Shown in pieces: positions 23,891-32,700 of a stretch of 35,262 bases of DNA (position 1 is its first letter; every line of letters starts with the position of its first letter). The stretch comes from Deltaproteobacteria bacterium (lineage in GTDB: Bacteria; Myxococcota; JACPTQ01). The stretch lies in contig JACPTQ010000026.1 in the NCBI GenBank assembly GCA_016192705.1, positions 1 through 35,262 on the forward strand, written 5' to 3'. Under the pieces are notes generated by a model. That model ran no database searches. It was not told the origin of the DNA and was given only the letters and a program-made list of their open reading frames with translations. The position numbers were made by a program, and so were the translations under genes.

Positions 23891-24553
23891 TCAGCACATG
23901 GCGCCGTTCGGGATGCAAGCGTATCCCGTCCAGCAGTAGGTGCAGTATCGGCCCGTCGAGCATCCTGTCTGGCGGCAGTCGCGCGGCGCCGAACAGTCGT
24001 AGCCGCAACGGTTCTGTATGCACGTCGTGGTTCCAACACACATAATGTGAACGAACGGCTGCTGCGAGCAGTCGGATGGCGTTCCACACCACAATTGGCC
24101 GTTGCGCGTGAGGGTTTGCCAGCTCCTCGTGTTCACCTTACGAAGCTTGAGGCTGTCGCCCGCGAGTTTGTACTCGTACTTCACGGGTCGCGCGTTGTGG
24201 AGCACGGGCGAAAATGTGAGGTATCGCTTCGAGCCGCTTCGCGTGAGCCGATAGATCCCGGCCTCGCTGATCGGTGGGCATGGAGCGCGCACGCAGTAAA
24301 CGGTCTTTTCGGTGTGGTATTTTTTGTTTCGAAGCAGCGCCACAAGCCCAAATCCACCGGCGTCCGCGACCTGCGATTGCCACGTTCCGACGATGTCTGA
24401 ATACGCGTCGGCCTTTCCGCCCGCGAGCTCTTCGACTTCGAGTCCATCTTCATCTTCGCCCAGCGCGGCCAGGTCTTCTCCAACCCCGACGCCACACGAT
24501 GCGCCCGAGATTGCAAGCGCAAAAACAAGTCCAATTTTCCCCACTCTCTCCAT
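23891..24553 (-). CDS. Cys-rich lipoprotein of unknown function
   Basis: The 220-residue product has a signal ending GASC (Cys20, weak lipobox), an acidic linker (about 25-50) and a compact beta domain (about 50-150). The latter holds YCVRAPCPP, a Cys-Pro motif seen in similar myxobacterial lipoproteins. The last 70 residues hold about fourteen Cys in a regular pattern (CVGTTTC, CGYDC, DCRQTGC, YCTYC, then C-x8-C), suggesting a disulfide-knotted module. AAAGGGA lies before the ATG. No enzyme motif is visible. The region downstream holds dispersed repeats. Confidence 0.7.
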   Translation of the reverse strand: MERVGKIGLVFALAISGASCGVGVGEDLAALGEDEDGLEVEELAGGKADAYSDIVGTWQSQVADAGGFGLVALLRNKKYHTEKTVYCVRAPCPPISEAGIYRLTRSGSKRYLTFSPVLHNARPVKYEYKLAGDSLKLRKVNTRSWQTLTRNGQLWCGTPSDCSQQPFVHIMCVGTTTCIQNRCGYDCSAPRDCRQTGCSTGRYCTYCWTGYACIPNGAMC

Positions 24554-24880
24554 CTTTTTTTCCCTTTCTTCCAGGTTGATAACCTTAATCAGCGATTCGG
24601 CAGTACGCCGCTGCACTGCGTTGAGCAATCGCTGGGCCACGCGGAGTTGAAACAGACTGACAAGTTTTATTAGAGAATCAGACGGGGTTTTGTTGGAGCC
24701 AGTGGATTTCTGGAGACGATTGACCACAGTTGGCCAGTTCTTGAACAGGTCTTGCGTGGCCGACCGAGCATCAAACGTCTGGATTCCTCAATGAAGTTCG
24801 TTCAGCCGCGCGTGGTATCTGGATTTCCGGGGGTTGGGCGCGCTACAATAAATCTATGGTGCGAGGAATCAGGACGAGGG
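24554..24880. other. Divergent intergenic region upstream of selA
   Basis: No gene is supported. A candidate promoter for the minus-strand lipoprotein is TTGCTC (24623-24628), 17 nt, TACTGC (24600-24605). On the plus strand a strong TACAAT (24844-24849) would start selA mRNA near 24856, leaving a 25-nt leader, but no -35 was found. A tRNA-Sec gene was looked for and not seen. Confidence 0.35.
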
Positions 24881-26311
24881 ATGGACGGCGGCGAAACGAG
24901 CGATGCGCTTCGGCGTATCCCCGCAGTTGACGAGATTTTGAGGCGAGAGGCGTTCGCGCCGCTCCTTAAAAGAATTCCGCGTCCGCTCGTCCTCAAGGCT
25001 CTGGGGGGCGTGCTCGAAAAGATGCGCACCGCCCTTCGCGCGGGAGCCGTTTTAGCGACCGCAGATTCTGGGAAGTTCGCGGTGAGCGCGGCGGATGTCG
25101 AGGCCGTCGCGCGTGAGCTCGGGCAGGCGTCGCTCGCGCCGATCGTGAATGCGACGGGCGTTGTGCTTCACACGAACTTGGGACGCGCGCCCCTTGCGGC
25201 GCAGGCCGCGGCTTGGGGTGCCGAGGTCAGCCGTGGTTATGCGAATCTCGAGTTTGACGTCGCACAGAGACGGCGCGGATCGCGGCAAGCGCATGTGGCC
25301 GAGATTTTGTGCGAACTGACGGGGGCTGAGGCGGCGCTCGTCGTGAACAACAATGCGGCTGCGGTGTTGCTCGTGCTGACGGCGATTGGCGCGGGGCGTG
25401 AGGTCGTCGTGTCCCGCGGCGAGCTTGTTGAAATCGGCGGCGCGTTTCGAATTCCAGACGTCATGCGAGCGTCAAACGCAAAACTCGTTGAAGTCGGCAC
25501 GACCAACAAAACGCACGCGCGGGACTACGAAGCGGCTGTCACGGGCGACACCGCGGCGCTTCTTAAAGTTCACCGGTCGAATTTCGCGGTCGTGGGGTTC
25601 ACGGCCGAGGTTTCGGTCGCGGCGCTTGCGTTGATCGCGGCGGCGCGTGGAGTGCCGCTCGTCGTCGATTTGGGAAGCGGTGCGCTCGTCGATCTCGCGG
25701 CGATTGGGCTTCGCGGCGAAATGACGCTTCGCGAGGCGGTTGGGGCTGGCGCCGATGTCATCACGGCGAGTGGCGACAAACTGCTCGGTGGGCCGCAAGC
25801 TGGGATTCTCGTCGGCCGACGCGCGCTCATCGAACGCGCCGCCCGGCACCCGCTCGCGCGCGCCCTTCGCTGCGACAAGTTCACGCTCGCCGCGCTCGAA
25901 GCGACGCTTCGCATTTATCGCGATGGAGATCCGTGGCGCGAAATCCCGGCGCTTGCGGCGCTCGCGCTCAAAACCGAAGAAGTCGCGGTGCGTGCGCGTC
26001 GCCTCGCTGATGCCATTTTGGCCGAGCGGATCGACGGCCTCGGTGTGGCGGTTCGCGACGAAGTCTCTCGGGTCGGCGGCGGTTCGTTCCCGCTTGCGCG
26101 GTTGGCAACGCGCGTCGTCGAGCTCACGCAAAAAGGGCGCTCGGCAGCGGCCATCGACGCGACGCTCCGATGTGCGTCACCGCCTGTTCTGGCGCGGGTT
26201 TCACGTGGTCGCGTGCTTCTTGATCCGCGGACAATTTTTGAGGGTGAGTTTGACTTTGTGGTGAGCGCCGTGCGAGCGCTGAGGCGAGAGGAGACGAGAG
26301 AGATCGCATGA
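24881..26311 (+). CDS. selA: L-seryl-tRNA(Sec) selenium transferase
   Basis: The 476-residue product matches bacterial SelA (E. coli 463). It has the N-terminal helical tRNA-binding part ([10 protein letters not shown]), [17 protein letters not shown] (89-105), the [10 protein letters not shown] stretch and the PLP lysine K300 in [16 protein letters not shown]. It converts Ser-tRNA(Sec) to Sec-tRNA(Sec) using selenophosphate, so the organism probably makes selenoproteins. The ATG at 24881 is favoured by family length; GAGG sits close before it and GGA motifs lie further up. selB, selD and tRNA-Sec are not in this window. Its TGA overlaps the ATG of the HNH gene (ATGA). Confidence 0.95.
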   Translation: MDGGETSDALRRIPAVDEILRREAFAPLLKRIPRPLVLKALGGVLEKMRTALRAGAVLATADSGKFAVSAADVEAVARELGQASLAPIVNATGVVLHTNLGRAPLAAQAAAWGAEVSRGYANLEFDVAQRRRGSRQAHVAEILCELTGAEAALVVNNNAAAVLLVLTAIGAGREVVVSRGELVEIGGAFRIPDVMRASNAKLVEVGTTNKTHARDYEAAVTGDTAALLKVHRSNFAVVGFTAEVSVAALALIAAARGVPLVVDLGSGALVDLAAIGLRGEMTLREAVGAGADVITASGDKLLGGPQAGILVGRRALIERAARHPLARALRCDKFTLAALEATLRIYRDGDPWREIPALAALALKTEEVAVRARRLADAILAERIDGLGVAVRDEVSRVGGGSFPLARLATRVVELTQKGRSAAAIDATLRCASPPVLARVSRGRVLLDPRTIFEGEFDFVVSAVRALRREETREIA

Positions 26312-26925
26312 CGACGTTCACGAGTGCTTTGTCGCGAAGTGTGTTGGTGCTCAATCGGAATTACCAGCCGGTCCACGTGACAACCGCCAAGCGCGCGTTT
26401 TCGATGCTTTACCAAGGCGTCGCGCGCGCGTTGAACGAGGAGTATCAACTTCTCGATTTCAAAAGTTGGTCCGAGCTGTCCGCCGAAAACGACCCGAACG
26501 TTGTGCGAACCGTGAGCCGCGTGATTCGTGTTCCGCGCGTCATCCTTCTCCTCGCGTACGATCGGCTTCCGCGCACGCAGGTTCGCTTCAGCCGCTACAA
26601 CATCTATTCGCGCGATAAGAGCACGTGCCAATACTGCGGCCGAAAACGACCGACGTCCGAGCTCAACTTGGACCACGTGGTGCCGCGGGCCATGGGTGGA
26701 CTCACGACGTGGGAGAACATCGTCACGAGTTGCGTCGATTGCAATTTGCGAAAGGGTGGCCGAACGCCAGACCAGGCGGGGATTCGCCTTCTCAAGGTGC
26801 CCGCGCGTCCGCGCTGGTCGCCGCTTTATCGAATCCCTCTCGCGCACGTGGTCCACGATGCCTGGAAGCCGTTTTTGAACATCATCGACATCGCGTACTG
26901 GAACACGGAACTGGACCACGACTAA
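26308..26925 (+). CDS. HNH endonuclease family protein
   Basis: The 205-residue product ends with a complete HNH module. C-x2-C (STCQYCGR) is followed by [21 protein letters not shown], then C-x2-CN ([10 protein letters not shown]). The N-terminal 100 residues ([14 protein letters not shown]) are the conserved leader of a widespread stand-alone HNH group without a known target. Nothing nearby suggests restriction or phage. It is translationally coupled to selA through ATGA; this pairing is unusual and its meaning is unknown. Confidence 0.9.
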   Translation: MTTFTSALSRSVLVLNRNYQPVHVTTAKRAFSMLYQGVARALNEEYQLLDFKSWSELSAENDPNVVRTVSRVIRVPRVILLLAYDRLPRTQVRFSRYNIYSRDKSTCQYCGRKRPTSELNLDHVVPRAMGGLTTWENIVTSCVDCNLRKGGRTPDQAGIRLLKVPARPRWSPLYRIPLAHVVHDAWKPFLNIIDIAYWNTELDHD

Positions 26926-26950
26926 CGGTTCGGGTAGATAAGGACGAGAG

Positions 26951-27601
26951 ATGGCTGGGCACACCGAAGATCATTATCGCGCGCTTGAAGTGCCGACTGG
27001 AGCGAGTCAAGACGAGATTCGCAACGCCTATCGGCGGCTGAAAGAATCGGTGATCAGCCCGGCCGAGCTTGCGAGCGAATCGATCGACGATGCGGAACGC
27101 GCGCGGCATCGGCGAATTGAAGTCGCTTACGATGTGTTATCGGATCCGGATCGGCGGGCGAGGTACGATCGGGAAATCGGGATTTCGGATGATTTGGATG
27201 AGGCGGCGCCCGCGTCGGTTGTGGCGGCGGTCGTCGCCGATGAGGCGTTAGAAGGTTCGGTTGCCGCGGCCGCGCCTCGGGCGGAGTCGTTTGCGGAGCG
27301 TGTGTCCGAGCCGTCGCGCGAGGTGCCCGATATTCCGGAGGACGCTGAGATCGATGGGCCGATGCTTAAGAAGATTCGCGAGTCGCGCGGGCTCGATCTT
27401 CGGCAGGTGGCGACGATCACGAAGATCGGCTTCGATCACTTGCAGCATCTCGAGGAGGAGCGGTTCAAGAATCTCCCGGCGGTGGTGTATGTGCGCGGGT
27501 TTTTGTCGGCGTACGCACGCGTCTTGAAGCTCGATGTGAAGCGCGTGACGGGGAGCTACCTCAAGCGATTCGAGTCGTATCTCTCAACGTCGCGCCGTTA
27601 G
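26951..27601 (+). CDS. J-like domain fused to a RodZ-type helix-turn-helix
   Basis: The 216-residue product begins with a J-like domain (about 6-76): HYRALEVPTGASQDEIRNAY and DVLSDPDRRARYDRE are typical. The HPD tripeptide that stimulates Hsp70 is missing; the loop after YRRL reads KESVISPAEL. An Ala/Glu-rich linker follows. A RodZ-type helix-turn-helix covers about 134-198 (IRESRGLDLRQVATITKI, then FKNLPAVVYVRGFLSAYARVL). No membrane helix is present, unlike RodZ, so it should be cytoplasmic. AAGGA lies 6 nt before the ATG and the gap to the HNH gene is 25 bp. It may be a DNA- or cytoskeleton-binding adaptor. The 3' end overlaps the GT9 gene by 41 bp antisense. Confidence 0.85.
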   Translation: MAGHTEDHYRALEVPTGASQDEIRNAYRRLKESVISPAELASESIDDAERARHRRIEVAYDVLSDPDRRARYDREIGISDDLDEAAPASVVAAVVADEALEGSVAAAAPRAESFAERVSEPSREVPDIPEDAEIDGPMLKKIRESRGLDLRQVATITKIGFDHLQHLEEERFKNLPAVVYVRGFLSAYARVLKLDVKRVTGSYLKRFESYLSTSRR

Positions 27602-28616
27602 CCTCCAGCCAATCGTCGAATGCCGCAACGACGCGCGTGGGATCGTCGGCGAGTTCAACAGCGCGGCGGCGGCTTCCATCGTCGTGACCAAAGCGCAAAG
27701 AGCCGTGCCATGTGAAGACCGAAAATGTCGCAAGGTCGAGCGCGACCGCGAGATGGGTTGGGCCGGTGTCGGCGCCGAGGTAATGGGTGCACGTCGCGAG
27801 AATGCGTGAAAGATCGGCAACGTCGATGGGGCGAACGATGTCTCCGAGGGGCCTGTGGTCGTCGTCATCACGTTCGGCGGGGCCCGCGATAAAGAGGGGC
27901 GGCAGCGCTGGGCGCGCGCGATCGACGAGGTCTCGGAGGAGCGCCGGGGGGATGGCATTTGCCGATTTCCGTGCGCCGAGGTGGACCGCGAGGCGCGGTG
28001 GGACGGGACTTTGCGAAACGGGGCGCGGCGGCTCTGGCACCTCCATGTCGAGGCCTGACGGGGCGCAGCCGAGGGGCGTCAAGAGGTCAAGCTTGATCTC
28101 GATGTCGTGCACCGCCGAGTCTGCGAGGGGGACCAGCACGTTGAAAAATCGGTCGGCGCCTGGAGCCGCATGGCGAATCGTGACGGCTGCGTGCGAGGCG
28201 CTGGCAAGAATCGCGGAGGTGAGCGAGAGGGTTTCGGGGTGCGCGGCGTCGATGACGACGTCGTACCGCAAACGGCGGAGCGTGCGTGCCATGCGCCAGA
28301 GGGCCAGGGGGCGACGCTTGTCAAACACGTGGACCGATGAGACCCAGCGGTTGCCGGTCAAGAGCGAAGCGTAGAGCGGCGCAACGAGGCAGTCGAGCGA
28401 GACCCATGGGAGCGCGCGCTTCAGGGACCGGAGCATGGGGGTCATGAGGATGAGGTTCCCCATGCGTTCACCGGTGCGAATAACGAGAATGCGGCGAAGG
28501 CGCGCGGTGTCGATGCGCGCGGGGCGCGCGGGCGGCGGACCGAAAAGGCGCGCGGCGAACCAGACGGCGGCACGGCGACCGAATCGGCGTCGCGGCTTAA
28601 GGAGCGCCGTCGTCAT
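27561..28616 (-). CDS. Glycosyltransferase family 9 (heptosyltransferase-like)
   Basis: The start at 28616 gives a 351-residue product, close to the family length; an upstream start at 28679 would overlap the previous gene by 83 bp. Family marks are RILVIRTGERMGNLILMTPM (an early GD/GN loop), and the later GADTGPTHLAVAL nucleotide-sugar motif. GT9 enzymes transfer heptoses or similar sugars in lipopolysaccharide core assembly at the inner membrane. The gene overlaps the metallo-beta-lactamase-fold gene by 20 nt and lacks its own Shine-Dalgarno, so it may rely on reinitiation. The first 35 residues are basic and low complexity. Confidence 0.85.
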   Translation of the reverse strand: MTTALLKPRRRFGRRAAVWFAARLFGPPPARPARIDTARLRRILVIRTGERMGNLILMTPMLRSLKRALPWVSLDCLVAPLYASLLTGNRWVSSVHVFDKRRPLALWRMARTLRRLRYDVVIDAAHPETLSLTSAILASASHAAVTIRHAAPGADRFFNVLVPLADSAVHDIEIKLDLLTPLGCAPSGLDMEVPEPPRPVSQSPVPPRLAVHLGARKSANAIPPALLRDLVDRARPALPPLFIAGPAERDDDDHRPLGDIVRPIDVADLSRILATCTHYLGADTGPTHLAVALDLATFSVFTWHGSLRFGHDDGSRRRAVELADDPTRVVAAFDDWLEANGATLRDTTRIA

Positions 28617-29787
28617 TTCGGGGGTCGCCGGCGACGGTGTACGTGTCGCCCGTGACGGTGGTGATGTCGATGTCGCCATTTAAGACGCGTGAGCCTGCCG
28701 GAAACGACGTGACGGCGCAACCGGCATCGGGCGTCACGATTCCGGCGGTTGTGGCGTACACCGTCACGCCTTCGTTTGACAGCCGATTCAACACCGATGG
28801 CGCCGGGTGACAGTACGAGTTGTCGAGGCCCGCGCTGATGAGGGCAACTTCGGGTTTGAGTTTGCGAATGAACGTATCGCTTGATGACGTCGTGCTGCCG
28901 TGGTGCGACACGTGGTAGATGTCGACGTCGGGGACGAAGAGGCCGAGCGCGGTTTCAACGTCCGTCTCACCTTGCGCGGTTGGGCCGGTCAGGTCGCCCG
29001 CTTGAAACATCCTGAATTTTCCGTGTGAGAGCACGACGCCAATCGAGTTTTCGTTTTCTTCGGTGGAGCTCGTGGCGACGACACCGCCGTCGAGCAAGCG
29101 CCCGCCAACCGCAACGACCGTCAGCGCGGTGCCGCCGCCCAGGTCGAACACGTCACCGGGTGAAACCGTTCGTCGTCGCGATCCCATGGTGGTCTTGTAG
29201 TTTTGGTATGTCGCCGTGCCTTGCGCCGGTTCGCCGCGGTCGTAAGCGATGGTCGGGAGCGGGATTTCGAGCGCGCCCGCGAAGTGGTCCGAGTCGTAGT
29301 GCGTGACGAGGATCCAATCGATGGTGGTGGCGCCGAGACGTGTCATCGCGGCTTGGATTTTGGCGCCGCTTCCGGGACGGCCCTGATCGATGACGCCAAC
29401 GGAGCCGGTCGGCGAAATGACGAGCGTTGCGTCGCCTTGTCCAACGTCGACGGCAACGATGCGCAGACTTGACGAGACCACGCGATAGGCGTTCGTGAGG
29501 CGCGCAGATTTTGTCGATGCGAGGTTCACGGTGACGTCAAAGAGCCCGGCGTCGAGGCCAGCCGGGACGGTCGCGCGGATTTCGCCGTTTGCGACAGAAA
29601 CGATGGCGAGCGTGGTTTCGCCGAGCTTGACGGTCGCGGATGACTCGAAGCCGGAACCGCGAATCGAGAGTTGCGTCGCCTGCGTGTTAAGGCCGGATGT
29701 GGGCGCGACCGAATCGACGGCCAGCGTGCCGCACGCGATGGCGCCGATAAGAAAAAGTTCGAGGGTGTTAAATGCGGCGCGTCGCAC
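28597..29787 (-). CDS. Lipoprotein with IPT/TIG and ComEC-like metallo-beta-lactamase domains
   Basis: The 396-residue product has a lipobox (AIAC, Cys19), an IPT/TIG Ig-like domain (about 26-103) and a metallo-beta-lactamase fold. Its metal motif is T-H163-Y-D165-S-D167-H168, preceded by VDVGQGDATLV and followed by VSHHGSTTSSS. These are the hallmarks of the ComEC/Rec2 C-terminal domain, but without its channel. It is probably a surface-anchored hydrolase of phosphoesters or nucleic acid, which is inference. The GTG start at 29787 overlaps the end of the protease gene by 20 nt, and its stop overlaps the start of the GT9 gene by 20 nt. Confidence 0.87.
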   Translation of the reverse strand: MRRAAFNTLELFLIGAIACGTLAVDSVAPTSGLNTQATQLSIRGSGFESSATVKLGETTLAIVSVANGEIRATVPAGLDAGLFDVTVNLASTKSARLTNAYRVVSSSLRIVAVDVGQGDATLVISPTGSVGVIDQGRPGSGAKIQAAMTRLGATTIDWILVTHYDSDHFAGALEIPLPTIAYDRGEPAQGTATYQNYKTTMGSRRRTVSPGDVFDLGGGTALTVVAVGGRLLDGGVVATSSTEENENSIGVVLSHGKFRMFQAGDLTGPTAQGETDVETALGLFVPDVDIYHVSHHGSTTSSSDTFIRKLKPEVALISAGLDNSYCHPAPSVLNRLSNEGVTVYATTAGIVTPDAGCAVTSFPAGSRVLNGDIDITTVTGDTYTVAGDPRNDDGAP

Positions 29788-32700
29788 GTCTTACCATCAC
29801 AAACGCGATCACGAGGGGCACCGCGATCCAGATCCCACCGCTGCTCTTGCCCGTTGTGCCGCCCAATGCACATCCAGTCGCAAGCGCAAAGCCGTCGGGC
29901 CAAACGATGGTCATCGACACCGTCTCCGACGCGGAAAGCCCGCCATAGCTGGTCGCGGTGAACGTTACGTCGTGGCTTCCCCACTGTTCCTCGCTGGGAG
30001 TCCACGTGAGCGCGCCGGTTGTCGCGTTAAGGCTCGCTCGGCCCGGTAGGTTGGTCGCCGAAAAAACAATTGTGTCACCATCCGGGTCGGTGGCACTCAC
30101 GGTAAACGCCAGCGTCGATCCCACGGTGACACTTTTCGGTCCAATCGCCGCGAGCACCGGCCCGCGGTCGGTGTCCCGGACCGTTATCGTGACCACCTCT
30201 GACGCCGAGAGCCCACCCGAATCGGTCGCGGTGAACGTCGTTTGATACTTTCCCGACCGGCCGTATTCGGGTGTCCACGACAGCGTGCCTGTCCCGGCGT
30301 TAAAGCTTGCGCCGCCCGGCAAGTTTGCAACGGAGTAAGTGACGGTGTCGCCATCTGGGTCGGACGCGCTTGCGACAACGACAAACGGTCGTCCCTCGAC
30401 GGCGGTTTTCGGTCCGATGGCGGCGAGCACGGGCGCGCCGTTCGTGTTGGCGATCGTTATCGTCACGGTCTGCGACGCCGAAAGCCCGTCTGGGTCGGTG
30501 GCCGAGATCGTCACCTTATACACCCCAGCCTGCGCGAGACTCGGCGTCCAAGAGAACGTTCGTGCGTTCAAGCGCGCACCGTCCGGCAAATCGGACGCCG
30601 CGATCGTCAACACGTCGCCGTCGGGGTCGGAGGCGTTCACGGCGAATTCGAGCGCCGCGCCTTCAACGCCGTTTTTCGCTCCGATCGTCGCCAGCGTGGG
30701 CGCGCGGTTCGTGTGCGCAATTGAGATCGTAACCGTCTCGAACGCCGAAAGCCCGCCCGTGTCTGTTGCGGTGATCGTCACCGGATAGCTCCCCGCCTGA
30801 TCAAACGTCGGCTTCCACGCAAACGCGCCCGTCGATTGATTGAACGTCGCTCCCTCTGGAAGCGTCGCCGCCGTATACGTCAATGCGTCGCCATCGGGAT
30901 CGGTGGCGCTCACGGTGAAGGCGAGCGCCCTTCCCGCGACGCCGCTCTTTGCGCCGATGGCCGCCAGCACCGGTGCGCGATTTGTGTTCGCGATTGTCAT
31001 GGTGACGGTTTCCGACGTTGTGAGCCCGCTCGCATCGGTGACCCTAAACATCACGGCGTATGTCCACGCCTGCGTGTGGTTCGGCGTCCACGCGAACGTT
31101 CGCGTTTCTGGGTTGAATGTCGCGCCTTGCGGCAAACCGATCGCCGCGTACGTGATCGCGTCGCCGTCTGGGTCGGAGGCGGTCACGACAAACGCGAGTT
31201 CCGCGCCCTCGACGCCATACTTTGGACCAACCGCCGCGAGCACTGGCGCGCGGTTCGTGTTTGCAACGGAAATCGCGACGGTCTCCGACGCCGAGAGGCC
31301 ACCGGGGTCGGCCACCCTGAACGTCACCTGATACGCACCAGCCTGGGTGTAGCTCGGCGTCCATGAAAATGTTCCTGTTCCCGCGTTGAAGCTCGCGCCT
31401 TGTGGCAGATTCGACGCCGAATAGGTCAGCGTGTCGCCATCTGGGTCGGATCCGCTCACGGTGAAGGCGAGCGCTGCGCCCTCGGCAACGGTCTTTGATC
31501 CGACGGCCGCGAGCACGGGTCGCCCGTTCGCATTGGAAATCGTGATCGTGACAAACGCGTACGACGAGAGGCCCGCCGAGTCGGTCGCGCGGAACGTCAC
31601 CTGATAGCTCGCCGCCTGGGAATAGCTGGGCGTCCACGAGAAGGTGTGCGTCTCCGCGTTAAAGCTCGCGCCCTGCGGAAGATTCGTCGCCGCGCATGTG
31701 ACGGCGTCGCCGTCGGGGTCGGAAGCGATCACCGTAAACGTGAGCTTCGCGCCCTCGACGCCGCTCTTCGATCCGATCGGCGCGAAAACCGGCGCGCGGT
31801 TTCTGTTGGCGATGTTGATCGTGACCGTTTGCGACGACGAGAGCCCACCGGGGTCGGTCGCCTTGAATATGACTTGGTAAGTTCCTGCTTGGTTGTAATT
31901 GGGCGTCCACGTAAACCTGCGCCCGTACAAGGTCGCGCCCTGTGGCAAGCCGGTCGCCGTGTACGAAAGGCCGTCGCCGTCTGGGTCGTACGCGGTGACG
32001 TAAAAAGAGAGCAACGACCCTTCGTAGCCGTATTTGGCCGGGATGGCTGAGAATGTCGGTGCGCGATTTGTGTTGGTGACCGTTATCGTGACCATCTCCG
32101 AATACGAGAGCCCGCTCGAATCGGTCGCGGTGATCGTCGCCTGATGAATCCCCGCTTGAAAGTAGGTTGGTGTCCACGAAAAAACCCCGTTTGCAGGATC
32201 GCCGGGCGTCGCGTTGAACGTCGCGCCGATCGGCATCACGGGCGCTGTCAGCGTCACCGAATCGTTCGGCGTGCCGTCCGTTGCCGAAACCTCGAAGATG
32301 AGTCGGGAATTCTCCGCGACCTCCTTTGGGCCGATCGGCGAAATCGTCGGCGTTCCCGGTTCAACGTCGCCAACGGCAAAGACGAGATCGTCGGTATCAT
32401 TGTAGTAACCCGTGCCGCACGGTGTCGCCGTGCCGCCATATCGGAAGCGACCGCGCACGGCCTGGAGCGCGCTGTCGGGTAGAACGTACGTTGTTGACAG
32501 CGTCTGAAGTCCGCTTTTGGTCGCACTCAGCGTCGTCAAAAACGTCCAGGTTGGAATTGGTGCGCTCGACGCGACGTAAAGATCGAGGCGGTCGTAGTAG
32601 GCGAACCACGACCAGACCGTCGCGCTGATTTTTGCGCGTTTGCCTGGGGCGAAGTTTTTCCCGTCCAGCGTGGAGATCCGAATGCGATCGAGCGATTGAG

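Noticed and set aside
24554-24880. tRNA-Sec gene upstream of selA
   Set aside because: No TTCGA-type T-loop or long acceptor stem could be found.
29887-32347. CRISPR-like array in the protease region
   Set aside because: The units are about 270-285 bp, coding, in frame and encode Ig-like domains.
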